Assembly: GCA_031272505.1 (NCBI GenBank)
Contig: JAISTQ010000060.1
Span: 1-53,788, forward strand
Direction: 5' to 3'
DNA length: 53,788 nt
Source of the DNA: Propionibacteriaceae bacterium
GTDB lineage: Bacteria; Actinomycetota; Actinomycetes; Propionibacteriales; Propionibacteriaceae
A program made the translations under genes and the position numbers. Shown here one piece after another: positions 8,535-17,400 of the stretch. The notes beneath the pieces were generated by a model that was given only the letters and a program-made list of their open reading frames with translations, made no database searches and was not told where the DNA came from. Numbering within the stretch: position 1 is the first letter of the stretch; the number at the start of each line of letters is the position of its first letter.

Positions 8535-8834
8535 CTCGCTCCCCAGGTTCTTAGCTAATGCAGACAGGAGCAGCTGGCGGTTTGCCAGGTCGGGCAAGTT
8601 TTTGGCGAGGATGTTCCATCAGCAGGTCTATGTCGGACGTATCTGACGCCTCGCCCCGGCAACGGAGCCGAAGACGGCGAGTTGGCAAAACCTGCCTCGG
8701 GGGCCACCGCTTTGAGCACTTCGGCGCTGGCTTCCTGCACCTCGTCGGGTGGCAGTTCTGCCAACTTGGAGGCGGTGCGGAATTGCTGGCTTACTGCAGG
8801 CTTGGCTCACGCCGAGTTGACCCGCTAGAATCAA
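8535..8834 (-). pseudogene. Decayed HTH-nucleotidyltransferase (MNT-type) gene
   Basis: Read across frames on the minus strand, recognisable pieces appear in order: GQLGVSQ (HTH-like), PAVSQQFRTASKLAELPPDEVQ, LAVFGSVAG, GEASDTSDIDLLMEHP, LPDLANRQLLLSALAKNLG. The third and fourth together give FGSVA(R)GEASDTSDIDLL, the catalytic GS-x-A-R-G-x9-SD-x-D-L signature of minimal nucleotidyltransferases. A single missing C at about 8655 (GCCGGGGC instead of GCCCGGGGC) explains the break. At least three frameshifts are needed, so the gene is dead. MNT proteins with HTH domains are often antitoxin-like. The 5' end overlaps repeat A copy 2. Confidence 0.55.
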
Positions 8835-8870
8835 CCTCGGAGATTGACCGATTTCCCTTGTGAACCCAGG
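8814..8870. repeat. Direct repeat A, copy 2
   Basis: Second copy of the repeat at 5291-5348. Here it is followed after 18 bases by the start of the 485-residue gene instead of by a tRNA-Pro fragment. Confidence 0.85.
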
Positions 8871-8888
8871 TAATGCCAGGGAGTTAAG

Positions 8889-10346
8889 ATGAGCGAAGAA
8901 ATCCAGCTATATTACGACGGCGACGGGTTGCTGGTGCTTGGGGAGGCCGAAGCACTTGAGCGGTTCATCGCATCAGAGGACTTGCCTTCCGAGGCCCAAT
9001 GGCCACTCAAACCTTCAGAAGCGTTGAACGTCGCTGGATATGTCGCTCAGGTCGGGGCGACGGTCGCGGAAAACTCGGGGCGCTGGATGAAGCTGACTAG
9101 CAATTCAGCTGAACTCATCAAGAAGTACGGGCTTATGGAATCCGCTACAGATGGCCTCAAGTATGGCGTTATCGGCGGGGGCAAGCACGGGAAAATCAAG
9201 GCACTCACCCAGTTCGAAAAGGGCACACTTGCCAGCCCTGCTCTTTTGGCGGGGGTGGGTGGCGTCATGGCGCAATTCGCAGCGCAGCAGGCGATGGCGG
9301 AAATCACCGACTACCTGGAGAGGATCAGCGCCAAAGTCGACGACATACTCCGTTCACAGAAGGATTCCTATTTAGCAAAGGTCATGGCTGCCGACACTGT
9401 TGTCCGGGAGGCATTCACCATTCGAGTAGCCGTAGGCGGAGTCCCAGAGGTGGCTTGGAGCAAGATTGACGACGTGCCAACCATCGTCGCCGAAGCACAG
9501 GCTTACGCGCTGCTCCAACTGGATGGAGAGGCTACGAAGCTGGAGCAGGAGAGAAACGTGGAATGCCTTCCCACCCTAATGAAGGAAACCTTGCCAAAGG
9601 TGTTGGAATGGCTTGCGGTTCTGGCTTATTGCGAGAAGCTGAAGAACGCACTTTCCGTGCTTGAGCTTGACCGGGTTTCGGAGACTAATCCTGAAAACCT
9701 GGAATGGTATCGCTTGGCGTTGCGACGGGCACGCCTCGATCGCCTCGACCGGGTGAACCAGAGCACAAATGCCTTGCTCAACAGGGTGAATGACGCTGCC
9801 GAACTGGCAAATGAATGGGTACTGCTTCACCCGTTTGCAGGCCCGCAAACGGTTCAAGCGAGCAACCAACTGGCCGCGACGGTCACGGAATTCCGTGTGC
9901 AACTTGGAATCGAGAGTGAAACCCAAACCTTGGAGGCAAAGCAGTGGCTCGATGCCCTCGGTGACGTCTGGGATCAGACATTATCCGGAGCCGCAGATTT
10001 GGTCGGCCAAACTGTGTCCGTTTTCGGCGGTGGGGCCGAAGCGCCCAAGGAGCTCTCCTCATCAGCCATGGATGGCAGCGGAGATACCTGGCAAATAGAG
10101 CGGCCTGTTCACGCAAATGACACGAGTGAGAGGCGCGTGCCAAACCACCGGTTTGAGCACATGACCGAGCGAGGAGGGGTTCAACCACACCCCCAAAAAA
10201 ACGGGCGGGTACACAACGGGTACACATCAGCCAGCGGCGAGCGCGAGGACGGTGCCGAAGTAGCCAAGTCAACAAATCGCCATCAGAATGGGCTGCGCCT
10301 GAGCGTGGCTTCAGGCCTGATTGTCGAACCCGTCGAGATAGAATGA
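8889..10346 (+). CDS. Protein of unknown function, 485 residues, tail encoded by a repeat
   Basis: ATG 8889 follows GGGAG. No family is recognised with confidence. Visible features are an acidic N-terminus, a stretch of small and hydrophobic residues around 115-140 (LASPALLAGVGGVMAQFAAQQ), an amphipathic helix (ITDYLERISAKVDDILRSQKD) and a long mostly helical middle (about 160-380). The helical, weakly hydrophobic layout would suit a membrane-acting or phage-defence cargo protein, but that is speculation. From residue ~412 the protein is translated from repeats B and C copy 2, so the last ~74 residues are probably not native. The gene is bracketed by repeat copies that elsewhere surround an att fragment, suggesting cargo insertion. 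Confidence 0.6.
   Translation: MSEEIQLYYDGDGLLVLGEAEALERFIASEDLPSEAQWPLKPSEALNVAGYVAQVGATVAENSGRWMKLTSNSAELIKKYGLMESATDGLKYGVIGGGKHGKIKALTQFEKGTLASPALLAGVGGVMAQFAAQQAMAEITDYLERISAKVDDILRSQKDSYLAKVMAADTVVREAFTIRVAVGGVPEVAWSKIDDVPTIVAEAQAYALLQLDGEATKLEQERNVECLPTLMKETLPKVLEWLAVLAYCEKLKNALSVLELDRVSETNPENLEWYRLALRRARLDRLDRVNQSTNALLNRVNDAAELANEWVLLHPFAGPQTVQASNQLAATVTEFRVQLGIESETQTLEAKQWLDALGDVWDQTLSGAADLVGQTVSVFGGGAEAPKELSSSAMDGSGDTWQIERPVHANDTSERRVPNHRFEHMTERGGVQPHPQKNGRVHNGYTSASGEREDGAEVAKSTNRHQNGLRLSVASGLIVEPVEIE
10122..10193. repeat. Direct repeat B, copy 2
   Basis: Copy of 5435-5505, here inside the 3' end of the 485-residue reading frame. The tRNA-like end and the terminator that follow copy 1 are missing. 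Confidence 0.85.
10197..10244. repeat. Direct repeat C, copy 2
   Basis: Copy of 5572-5619, again with tandem GGGTACACA. It follows repeat B directly because about 70 bases present in copy 1 (tRNA-like end and terminator) are absent. Confidence 0.75.
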
Positions 10347-10350
10347 GTCC

Positions 10351-10536
10351 ATGGTGACGAACCCGGCTATTCTGAAACGGTTGTCCGACTCGGCGGCGGG
10401 TTCGGTGCGCGCGGAGGGCGGTGCCCCTTCTATTGAAGCGCAGAAGGCAGTTGCTGATGTGTTCGCCGGGCGCAAGTCCCCTGATGTCGCTATGCGGGAG
10501 GTTGTGAACCGCTATAAGGCTAAGCCGTCTCGCTGA
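10351..10536 (+). CDS. VbhA-like antitoxin of a Fic toxin
   Basis: 61 residues. The pattern SVRAEGGAPSIEAQKAVADVFAG followed by a short helix with REVVNRYKA resembles the VbhA-type antitoxins that hold Fic AMP-transferases inactive through an S/T-x-x-x-E-G/N helix; SVRAEG fits that helix. The last base of its stop overlaps the first base of the following ATG, the normal order for vbhA-fic modules. The partner is broken (next entry), so the antitoxin may be a relic. Confidence 0.65.
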   Translation: MVTNPAILKRLSDSAAGSVRAEGGAPSIEAQKAVADVFAGRKSPDVAMREVVNRYKAKPSR

Positions 10537-10905
10537 TGGGGTTGGACGACCAGTACGAAATCACAAAGGACCCTTACGTCGATCCGAACTCGGGTGCCCT
10601 TCGGAACCTGCTGGGTATCGCCGATCCGGTTCTGTTCCATGAGGCCGAGCAGGCCATCAGCTACATAGCCATCTCAATTCTGCTTGCCGAGCAGCCTTTC
10701 ACGTTGGAGCAGATCGATTTTGATGCGCTCAGGGATTGTGCACCGCCGAGTCTTCGGCGAGGTGTTCGAGTGGGCTGGCGAGCTGCGTACCATCGAGATT
10801 AGCAAGGGCAACACGCGCTTTGCGTTCAGCCAGTACCTTGACACGCTCGGCCCGGACATATTCGCCCACTTGGCCGACGAGGACTGGTTGCAACCAGTTC
10901 CGTAG
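10536..10905 (+). pseudogene. Frameshifted and truncated Fic toxin gene
   Basis: The first frame (10536-about 10735) encodes YVDPNSGALRNLLGIADP, typical of the Fic N-terminus, through LEQIDFDALRD. The sequence then continues in another frame as HRRVFGEVFEWAGELRTIEISKGN, the conserved Fic helix region, and ends at WLQPVP (stop 10903-10905). One extra base at about 10737-10740 explains the shift. The catalytic HPFREGNGR motif is absent, so even with the frame restored the protein would be dead. This is the toxin half of a VbhA-Fic module in decay. Confidence 0.75.
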
Positions 10906-11314
10906 ATCGTCGGATTTGACTGCCGTCTTGCAAGTTGTCGATGCGGAAGCGCTTCGGGAAGAGGCTGAAGTCGACCAGTTGCCCGGAACCTTGGAACAGA
11001 GAGCTCTCAATCAGCATCCGGATGGTGCATCTCCACCGCTCCAGCCACATCACGAACCCACGCAGCACCAGACGACGCCAGTGGCGCAAACTACTCAATA
11101 GATGACGAAATAGGGCCTCTGTGGAATCCGTTGAGTAGTTCTGTGGCGGTCAGGATAGGCTGGGAGGCTGCCATAACCGCCTTAAGTGCCTCCGTTTGAC
11201 TACATAAGGCGGCACAGCCATACGATTAACCGCCGTAAGTGGAGGGCGGAGGCTGGGAAGGCAAGTGCCTCCTCGCATAAGCGAGGTGGCACGTTAGTTT
11301 GGGGGGGGGGGTGA
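10906..11314. other. Non-coding stretch after the fic remnant
   Basis: No gene supported. A minus-strand open frame (11098-10826) has no recognisable domain. The stretch holds an inverted repeat CCGCCTTA ... TAAGGCGG (about 11180-11212), a compact hairpin CCTCGC-ATAA-GCGAGG with flanking GCC/GGC (about 11266-11290) that may terminate the minus-strand gene on the right, and a run of 11 G at 11301-11311. Confidence 0.4.
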
Positions 11315-12268
11315 TTAGGTGAGTGGATCGAGGCAGCCGGTGATTACCACTGTCTGGTCCGTGGGTCGGACGTCGACAGACACCGTGGCGCCGGGGACTT
11401 CGGTGGAATAAACCCGGTAATCGGCGTTCGGAAGCCCTCTGTTAATGTTGATTGAGCAGTAAATATTGTTTTCTGAAGGCGCTTTGAAGGTATAGGTACC
11501 GGGCTGGATGTCAGTACCCACCTGCAGATGATTGTCCTTGTAGTTGACGTGTACACGCGTGACAGCCGTAGCTTTGGAGGGGAGGGTGAAGGGGGAAAAT
11601 GCGATGTCGAAGTAAACGCTCGTACCCGCAGTCGGCTCGTTAGTGCCCCAGCCGAGGAACGGCCTCCATTCCCAAGTTACAGTCTTCGAATACGACGTTT
11701 TGTTAACCATCTGCAAACTCCCGTCCGTCAAACTGTACAGAGCATCCGCAGATGAACCATCGGTACGGAGTCCGCCTCGGAAAGCGTGCAACCACGGATA
11801 AGTCACCTTCGTCTTTCCCTTGTAGGAAGCAGTCAATTTGATGGACCAGTAGTTGTAAAGGTAGACGTCCACGTTGGTTTTGTTTATCGTCAAGCCACTC
11901 GACATCGCGGTGACGGTCTTGGAGGCCGAGGCCTTCTTGAACTTGCTGTTGCCCGCGAATTTGGCCACCAGCTTGTGGGTGCCGCCGGCGAACTTGCTGG
12001 GTAGCTTGATGGTGGCCTTGCCCGACTTCAAGGTGGCCGTGCCGATCTTCTTCTTGGAATCGTAGAGCGTCACTTTGCCGGTGGCTTTCTTCGACCCGGC
12101 CTTGACGGTGATGGTGATGGCGGTGCCGCCTTTGACTTCGGTGACGCCCTTGGGCAGCGAGATGGTCACCTTGGTGGCTGCCGCCGCTTGGGCGTTGGTC
12201 GCGGGACTCGACACCAACAGGCTGGCGGCCAACGCTGCGGCCGCTGCCATTGCCAGTGCTTTCTTCAT
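11315..12268 (-). CDS. Secreted protein with bacterial Ig-like domain
   Basis: 317 residues with a Sec signal peptide (KK followed by an alanine-rich core, cleavage near AQA-AA at about 27-30). A lysine-rich Ig-like domain spans about 31-120 (TKVTISLPKGVTEVKGGTAI to SKFKKASASKTVTA), of the type seen repeated in actinobacterial surface proteins. The C-terminal ~190 residues are unrecognised, Tyr/Thr-rich, and contain two cysteines (YCS and TGC) that could pair. No LPxTG, transmembrane anchor or lipobox is visible, so it is probably released. An AGGAGG precedes ATG 12268. It resembles the Ig-like sequence at the right edge of the window. Confidence 0.75.
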   Translation of the reverse strand: MKKALAMAAAAALAASLLVSSPATNAQAAAATKVTISLPKGVTEVKGGTAITITVKAGSKKATGKVTLYDSKKKIGTATLKSGKATIKLPSKFAGGTHKLVAKFAGNSKFKKASASKTVTAMSSGLTINKTNVDVYLYNYWSIKLTASYKGKTKVTYPWLHAFRGGLRTDGSSADALYSLTDGSLQMVNKTSYSKTVTWEWRPFLGWGTNEPTAGTSVYFDIAFSPFTLPSKATAVTRVHVNYKDNHLQVGTDIQPGTYTFKAPSENNIYCSININRGLPNADYRVYSTEVPGATVSVDVRPTDQTVVITGCLDPLT

Positions 12269-12464
12269 GATTTACCTCCTGTAAGAATGGTTGGTTTCAA
12301 TGTGAAGTTGTTGATGCCGCAACGCTATCGAGACGCAAATTGCCTAGCAATGGGGAAAAGTCCCCATCCAATCCACCACCCCCTCGATCACCCCCCGCAG
12401 CCTGCCGCTTGCCCCCTATGTTATACTTGTATATACATGTTAGAAAGAGTCAAAGGAGTCTCTT

Positions 12465-13847
12465 ATGAGTACTGTCAGCTTTACCAAAGACCGCCCCGCG
12501 CAAGTGAGCTACCCGCTCGCGGCACTGGGCGCCCCGCCGGTCTCCGGCCAGGAGGATGACGTCGCGCGCGTCGCCAACACGCCGATAGGGAGGGACGATT
12601 TCGCCTTCCTCGCCCCGTTCGTCAAATACCTCGGGGTGACGCCCCGCTTCCAGGACGTGTTGGCCAGCTTCGACACCCCAGCCGGGCACACGCCCCCAGG
12701 ATTCCGCATCGAGACGGAGCTAAAACCCGGCGGCTTGCTGGCCGTCGATCTGGTCCGGGACATCTCGTATGGGGCGGATGGCGTGCAGCGGCCCACCACG
12801 TTGATCTTTTCGGCCGATTCGGCCAATCCCTACGAAGTCGCCCCCATCGCCCCGCTGCTGGGCAACCTCACCTGCAATCCGGGCATCGTCTACGACCTCT
12901 TCATCAACAACCCGAAGGCGAACGTCGGCCACCAGTTCAGCACCCGCGAGGAAGTGATGACGGAAATCGGCCGCATCCTCGGCCCCGGCTGCGACATCTC
13001 GGTGGAGTTGAACAACCCGTTCGCGGATTTCGCCCAGTTGGCCGAAGAGGCGGCGATGTTCAAGGAGCTGCTCGGCGAGTACCGGGTGATCATCAAGGTG
13101 CCGCACACTGGCCCCGTCAACGCCCAGAATGTCCACCAGTTGCTCGAAGGCGATCAGCGCCTGGACACCCGCTATGACCAGGCCACCACCGCCGACGCGC
13201 TGCGCGGCCACAATCTGGCGCTGCAACTGCACGAGCTCGGCTACCGCATCAACTTCACGCTGATGTTCGAGCCCTACCAGACGGCGCTCGCGCTGCAGGC
13301 CAAGCCCGCCTTCATCAACTCCTTCGTGCGGCATCGGATGAAGCACTCGGCGAGCATCGAGCGGTTCGTGAACGCCTACCAGTCCACCGGCGATCCGCAG
13401 CACCTGGAGCAACTGCGCAGCTTCCTGCTCGCGAACGACTATCTGGCCGCGAACGAGGCAGATCGCCCGCTGCTCGACTGTGTGAAGATCGGGCGCGATT
13501 TCCTGCGCTACCGCGCCTGGAATGACGATTTTGGCTCCGACGGCCTCGACAACGTGCGCCGCAACCTGCGCTGGCTGCGGCAGTCGAACCTGCCGGACAC
13601 CCGGCTGATCATCTGCTCCATGGAAGGCGAATACAACTACCCCGACATCGACAATCTGCTTTCCGATCCGGAATACGCCGACATGATCGACCGGGTGGTG
13701 TTGACGGCCGAGCCGGCCTACCTGGCCCGCTTCACCTGCACCCCGCAGGTGGTCTCCTACCAACGCCGCTTCATGAAGGCGGCGGGCACCGCCCAGAGCG
13801 GCAAACCGTCACCGCTGGTCCAAGAGGCGGAGCGGCTGGCTGCCTAA
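12465..13847 (+). CDS. Transaldolase-like protein (TIM-barrel aldolase family)
   Basis: 460 residues. Pieces fit the transaldolase/fructose-6-phosphate aldolase fold: GNLTCNPGIVYDLF (compare T-x-NPS), IIKVPHTG with Lys211 as candidate Schiff-base lysine, INFTLMFEPYQTALA (compare NVTLiFS-x-xQA) and AFINSFVRHRM (compare FISPFVGR). The protein is longer than classical transaldolase (about 320-380) and the motifs are altered, so the substrate is unclear. The start follows AAAGGAG. An A/T-rich segment with TATACT/TATATA at 12420-12440 is a likely promoter. It converges on ogt with a 4-base overlap. Confidence 0.6.
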   Translation: MSTVSFTKDRPAQVSYPLAALGAPPVSGQEDDVARVANTPIGRDDFAFLAPFVKYLGVTPRFQDVLASFDTPAGHTPPGFRIETELKPGGLLAVDLVRDISYGADGVQRPTTLIFSADSANPYEVAPIAPLLGNLTCNPGIVYDLFINNPKANVGHQFSTREEVMTEIGRILGPGCDISVELNNPFADFAQLAEEAAMFKELLGEYRVIIKVPHTGPVNAQNVHQLLEGDQRLDTRYDQATTADALRGHNLALQLHELGYRINFTLMFEPYQTALALQAKPAFINSFVRHRMKHSASIERFVNAYQSTGDPQHLEQLRSFLLANDYLAANEADRPLLDCVKIGRDFLRYRAWNDDFGSDGLDNVRRNLRWLRQSNLPDTRLIICSMEGEYNYPDIDNLLSDPEYADMIDRVVLTAEPAYLARFTCTPQVVSYQRRFMKAAGTAQSGKPSPLVQEAERLAA

Positions 13848-14350
13848 TCGCAACCGGGCAACACCTGGACGCCTTCGAGTTGTAGCAGGGCGGTCTTGCG
13901 GTCGAGGCCGCCGCCATAGCCCGTCAACGAGTCATCGGAACCGACCACCCGATGGCACGGGATAAGAATGGAGATCGGGTTGTGGCCCACCGCCTGGCCG
14001 ACGGCGCGGGCGCTCATCTGCTGGCCGGGAGCGGCGAGCTTGGCGGCGATGGCCCCATAAGTGGTGGTCTGGCCGTAGGGAATCTGACGCAGCTCTTCCC
14101 AGACCGCCTCGCGGAACCGGGTGCCCTGGGCGCGCAGCGGGAAGTCGATGGACGGGTTCTCCCCGGCGAAATAGGCGTCCAGCCACTGGGCGGCCCGCTG
14201 CAGCATCGGGGTTTCCGCCACTGCCGCGGTGGCCACGCTCATCGGGAAGTGTCGCTGCTGGGTGAACCAGAGGCCGGTGATCGCATCCTCGTCGGCGGTG
14301 ATGACGATCTCGCCCAGCGGCGATTGATACTTGGCCTTATGGATCGTCAC
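13844..14350 (-). CDS. ogt: Methylated-DNA--protein-cysteine methyltransferase
   Basis: 168 residues. The active-site IPCHRVVG is present near residues 130-137, followed by LTGYGGGLDRKTALLQLEG, and preceded by the helix-turn-helix segment IPYGQTTTYGAIAAKLA. These are diagnostic for O6-alkylguanine-DNA alkyltransferases, which transfer the alkyl group to the Cys in a single-turnover repair. The length is right for Ogt without an Ada regulatory domain. The 3' end overlaps the convergent transaldolase-like gene by 4 bases. Confidence 0.95.
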   Translation of the reverse strand: MTIHKAKYQSPLGEIVITADEDAITGLWFTQQRHFPMSVATAAVAETPMLQRAAQWLDAYFAGENPSIDFPLRAQGTRFREAVWEELRQIPYGQTTTYGAIAAKLAAPGQQMSARAVGQAVGHNPISILIPCHRVVGSDDSLTGYGGGLDRKTALLQLEGVQVLPGCD

Positions 14351-14373
14351 TTTTGCTCTCCCCCAATTAAATA

Positions 14374-14407
14374 AGTTACCCCCGAGTCTAACGACCCAGG
14401 GGTAACT
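14374..14407 (-). terminator. Terminator after the phosphoesterase/BACON gene
   Basis: AGTTACCCC (14374-14382) and GGGGTAACT (14399-14407) form a perfect 9-bp stem. On the minus strand it follows the stop of the 1325-residue gene and is followed by TTATTTAATT. Confidence 0.7.
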
Positions 14408-14417
14408 ATTCGATTAT

Positions 14418-17400
14418 TTACCGAGCTTGGGTGACGGTGATGGAGTAATAACCGCCAGGTGTGACGATCACCACCTCACCAGTCCGGGCCACGCCGGTGG
14501 TGTTCTTGTCGACGATGATCGTCAGGTTGGTACCCGAATCCCCGGCGGTATTGGGCACGTGCAGCCAATCCTCCCACGCAGCCGCTACCCACTGGCTGGG
14601 GCCGGTGATATTCCAGCGGTTGGTGGTGATGACGCGCGACTGGTAGCCACCCGCAGCGGCCACCGCATAGGTGGCGGCACCGTAGGTCAGCGTCGGCACG
14701 CCGTCCTGGGCCACCACGAAGGTGGAAAGGATCTTCGTGCCGGAGCGCACGGTGATGGTGCCGTAACGCAACGCCGAGGTGTTCTTGGTGAAGACCAGCT
14801 TCAACAGACCAGCCTCAGAGTGGGTGGCGGTGAGCCAGGCGACGTCATCGGTGACCGTGACAGTGCCGTAGGCATCCAGCCCGGTGTCGAAATACCAAGT
14901 GCCGGCATCCGAGTCATACTCCTGGAAGGTGGTGCCGATCGGCCAAGAGCGGGTCGGGCCCGCGGCCTGGGTGACGGTGACCACCCGCGAGAGCGTGCCG
15001 TTGGTGATCGTCAGGTGCCCGACGCGGGTGGTGGAACCCGGGTTCGGATCAGCCTGCGCCACCATCAGCGAGCCGATTTCATCCCCACCGGTCGCGGTGA
15101 GCCAAGTGGCATCCGAAGTCCAGGAGTAATCACGGTTTGAGGTGACGGTGAGCACCTGGGCCGCGTTCTCGAACGGCGCCGCCCACGTCATCGGAGCCAC
15201 CGTCAAGGTAGCAGCCGCGGCCGCGTACTGGGTGACGGTGAAGGTCTTGGTGAGCCCGTCCACGACCACCGAAATGGTAGCCGTGCGCTGTGCGCCAAGG
15301 TTCTTTTCTGCGTAGACCACGAAACGATCACCAGAAACTCCGGCGCCGAAGCTGAAAACCAGCCAATCGGGGACGGTATCCCAATCGATGCTCCACGGCT
15401 CTTGCGAAGTCGTCACCACCGCGGAAGTGGAGCCGCCCGTCCAAGCGATCGCCCAGGTGGCCGGAGCCACCGTCAGGGTGATGTTCTTGGCCTGGGTGAC
15501 CTTCAGGGTGTCCGTCTTGCCGCAACCGGAGATGGTGACGGTGCCAGTCCGCGCCGAGGTGGTGGTGTTCACCGCCGCGGTGACGGTGATGTTCCGATCC
15601 ACGGTGCCGGTGATCGGCGTCTGGGTGAGCCAGGCGGCGTCATCGGTGATCGTCCACGAAGAGCAGGAGGTGGAGACGCCCACGGAAAGCGTCGCCGCCG
15701 CCGACGTCAGCTCCCAGGTGTTCTGCGAGAACTTGGCGAAGACCGGCGGGGCCGGCGGCTTCTCGCCGCTCTGGGTGATGGTGAACTGGTCGATCGGGTT
15801 CACGGTGTCGCCGGTGCGGTACGTCTTCACCACGATCTTGCTGTCATCCACGGTAACCGCCGAGAAGACGGTGTTTTCCGCGGCTGAGTAGTTCGTCGTC
15901 AAACGCCAGTTCCAGTTGATCCACGGCCGCGAGGTGGCGGTCGGGGTGGAGATCAGCGAGTACGTCTTGTCGCCCGATTCACGCGGGATGTAGTAGATCA
16001 GGCCGTCGGCATTGGAATCGATGGTGGTGCCGGAAGCGGCGGTGTTCCAAGTGGCCTTGTTGGTGGCGTAGTTCCAACGGATCGGGTACGAGCGGATCAG
16101 GTTGTGATCGTGTCCGGCGAGGACCAGATCGACGCCTTCATCGTCATACGTGCGCGGCAGCTCGGCGACGATGGCCGGGTTGCCGTAATCGCCCGTCGGA
16201 TACGCGCCGGAGCCCGAGTGCGTGCCGCCGAACGGCGACTTGTGCTCGAAGACGATCACGAAGCGCGGCTTGCCGTTGGGGGCGGTGCCGTCCTTGGCGA
16301 TCGCGTCGTGGATCCACTGCGAGGTGATCTTGAGCTGCGCGGCGGTGTCCAGGTTGGTGTTCACGTGCAGCATCAGCGCGTTGCCGTACACGTACGAATA
16401 CTGCAGCGTGTTCGGCTCCGAATAGGTGGGCACCGGCGTCGACGAGGTGCGCGGGAAGAGCGCGGCCCACATCGGCGCGTGCGAGGTGGAATCGTCGTGG
16501 TTGCCCAGCACCGGGTTGAAGGCCACGGAACTCAGCGTGGTGCCGACCGCGCCCACCCAGGCCTCCAGATGTGACGACGAGGTGGAATCCACGATGTCAC
16601 CGGTGTGGGTGGCGATCACGGCCTCCGGATGGGCGGCCACCGCGGTGCGCAGCGTGTTGCCCCAGTAGGCGTTGTAGTTTGACGAGCCGGACTGGCTGTC
16701 CGCGAAATCCAGGAAGGTGAAGGCGGAGACGCCGTCGTCCGTCTTGAAGGTGTACGTCGGCGACTCATAGACGTTGAAGCCGATGTAGCCACCCACCACA
16801 TACTGGTAGCTGGTGCCCGCCGTGAGGCCGGTGACCGAGCAGGTGTAGCCACGGAAGTCGTCCAATGAGGCGACCATCAACGCGCTGGTGCAGGCGGTCT
16901 CCGGGGCGCTGGCGAGGCTCTGCCCGGCCGGGACGACCTTCACATACGGCGAGGTGAAGGTGGTGCCCTTGTCATAGAGCCAGGTGAAGACGCGGGTGGT
17001 CTTCGCGTCGGCGCCGAAGCCGTTGTTCAGCCCGACGGTGTCGAGCCGCAGCACCGTCTTCGGCAGCTCCGGCGGCGCGATCGGGCCGGTGGCCTGACGG
17101 TAGATGGAGAAGTGATCCATCAGCTCGCCAGTGGCGGTGCGGGCGGTGATGAACAGCGCGTCCTCACGCACGGTGATGGACGAGTACGTCTTCTTGTTGG
17201 CGGCCTTCTGGTCTGCCGAGGAGAGATCCTCCTGGTAGACGGCCAGCCAGCCGCTGGAAGTGGACTTCGCCGACGAGGAGACGCTCGACTGCTCGACGCC
17301 CGAAGCGCCCGGCGCCAGATAGACGACGCCGTCTTCGGTGGCCACCTGGTTCTTGGTCGGATAGTTGCGATAGACGGTGAGCGCGGTGTCGCGCTTGATC

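Noticed and set aside
10826-11098. 90-codon minus-strand frame, possibly a transposase remnant
   Set aside because: Trp/Arg-rich N-terminus is suggestive but no motif can be named, and no inverted repeats were found around it.
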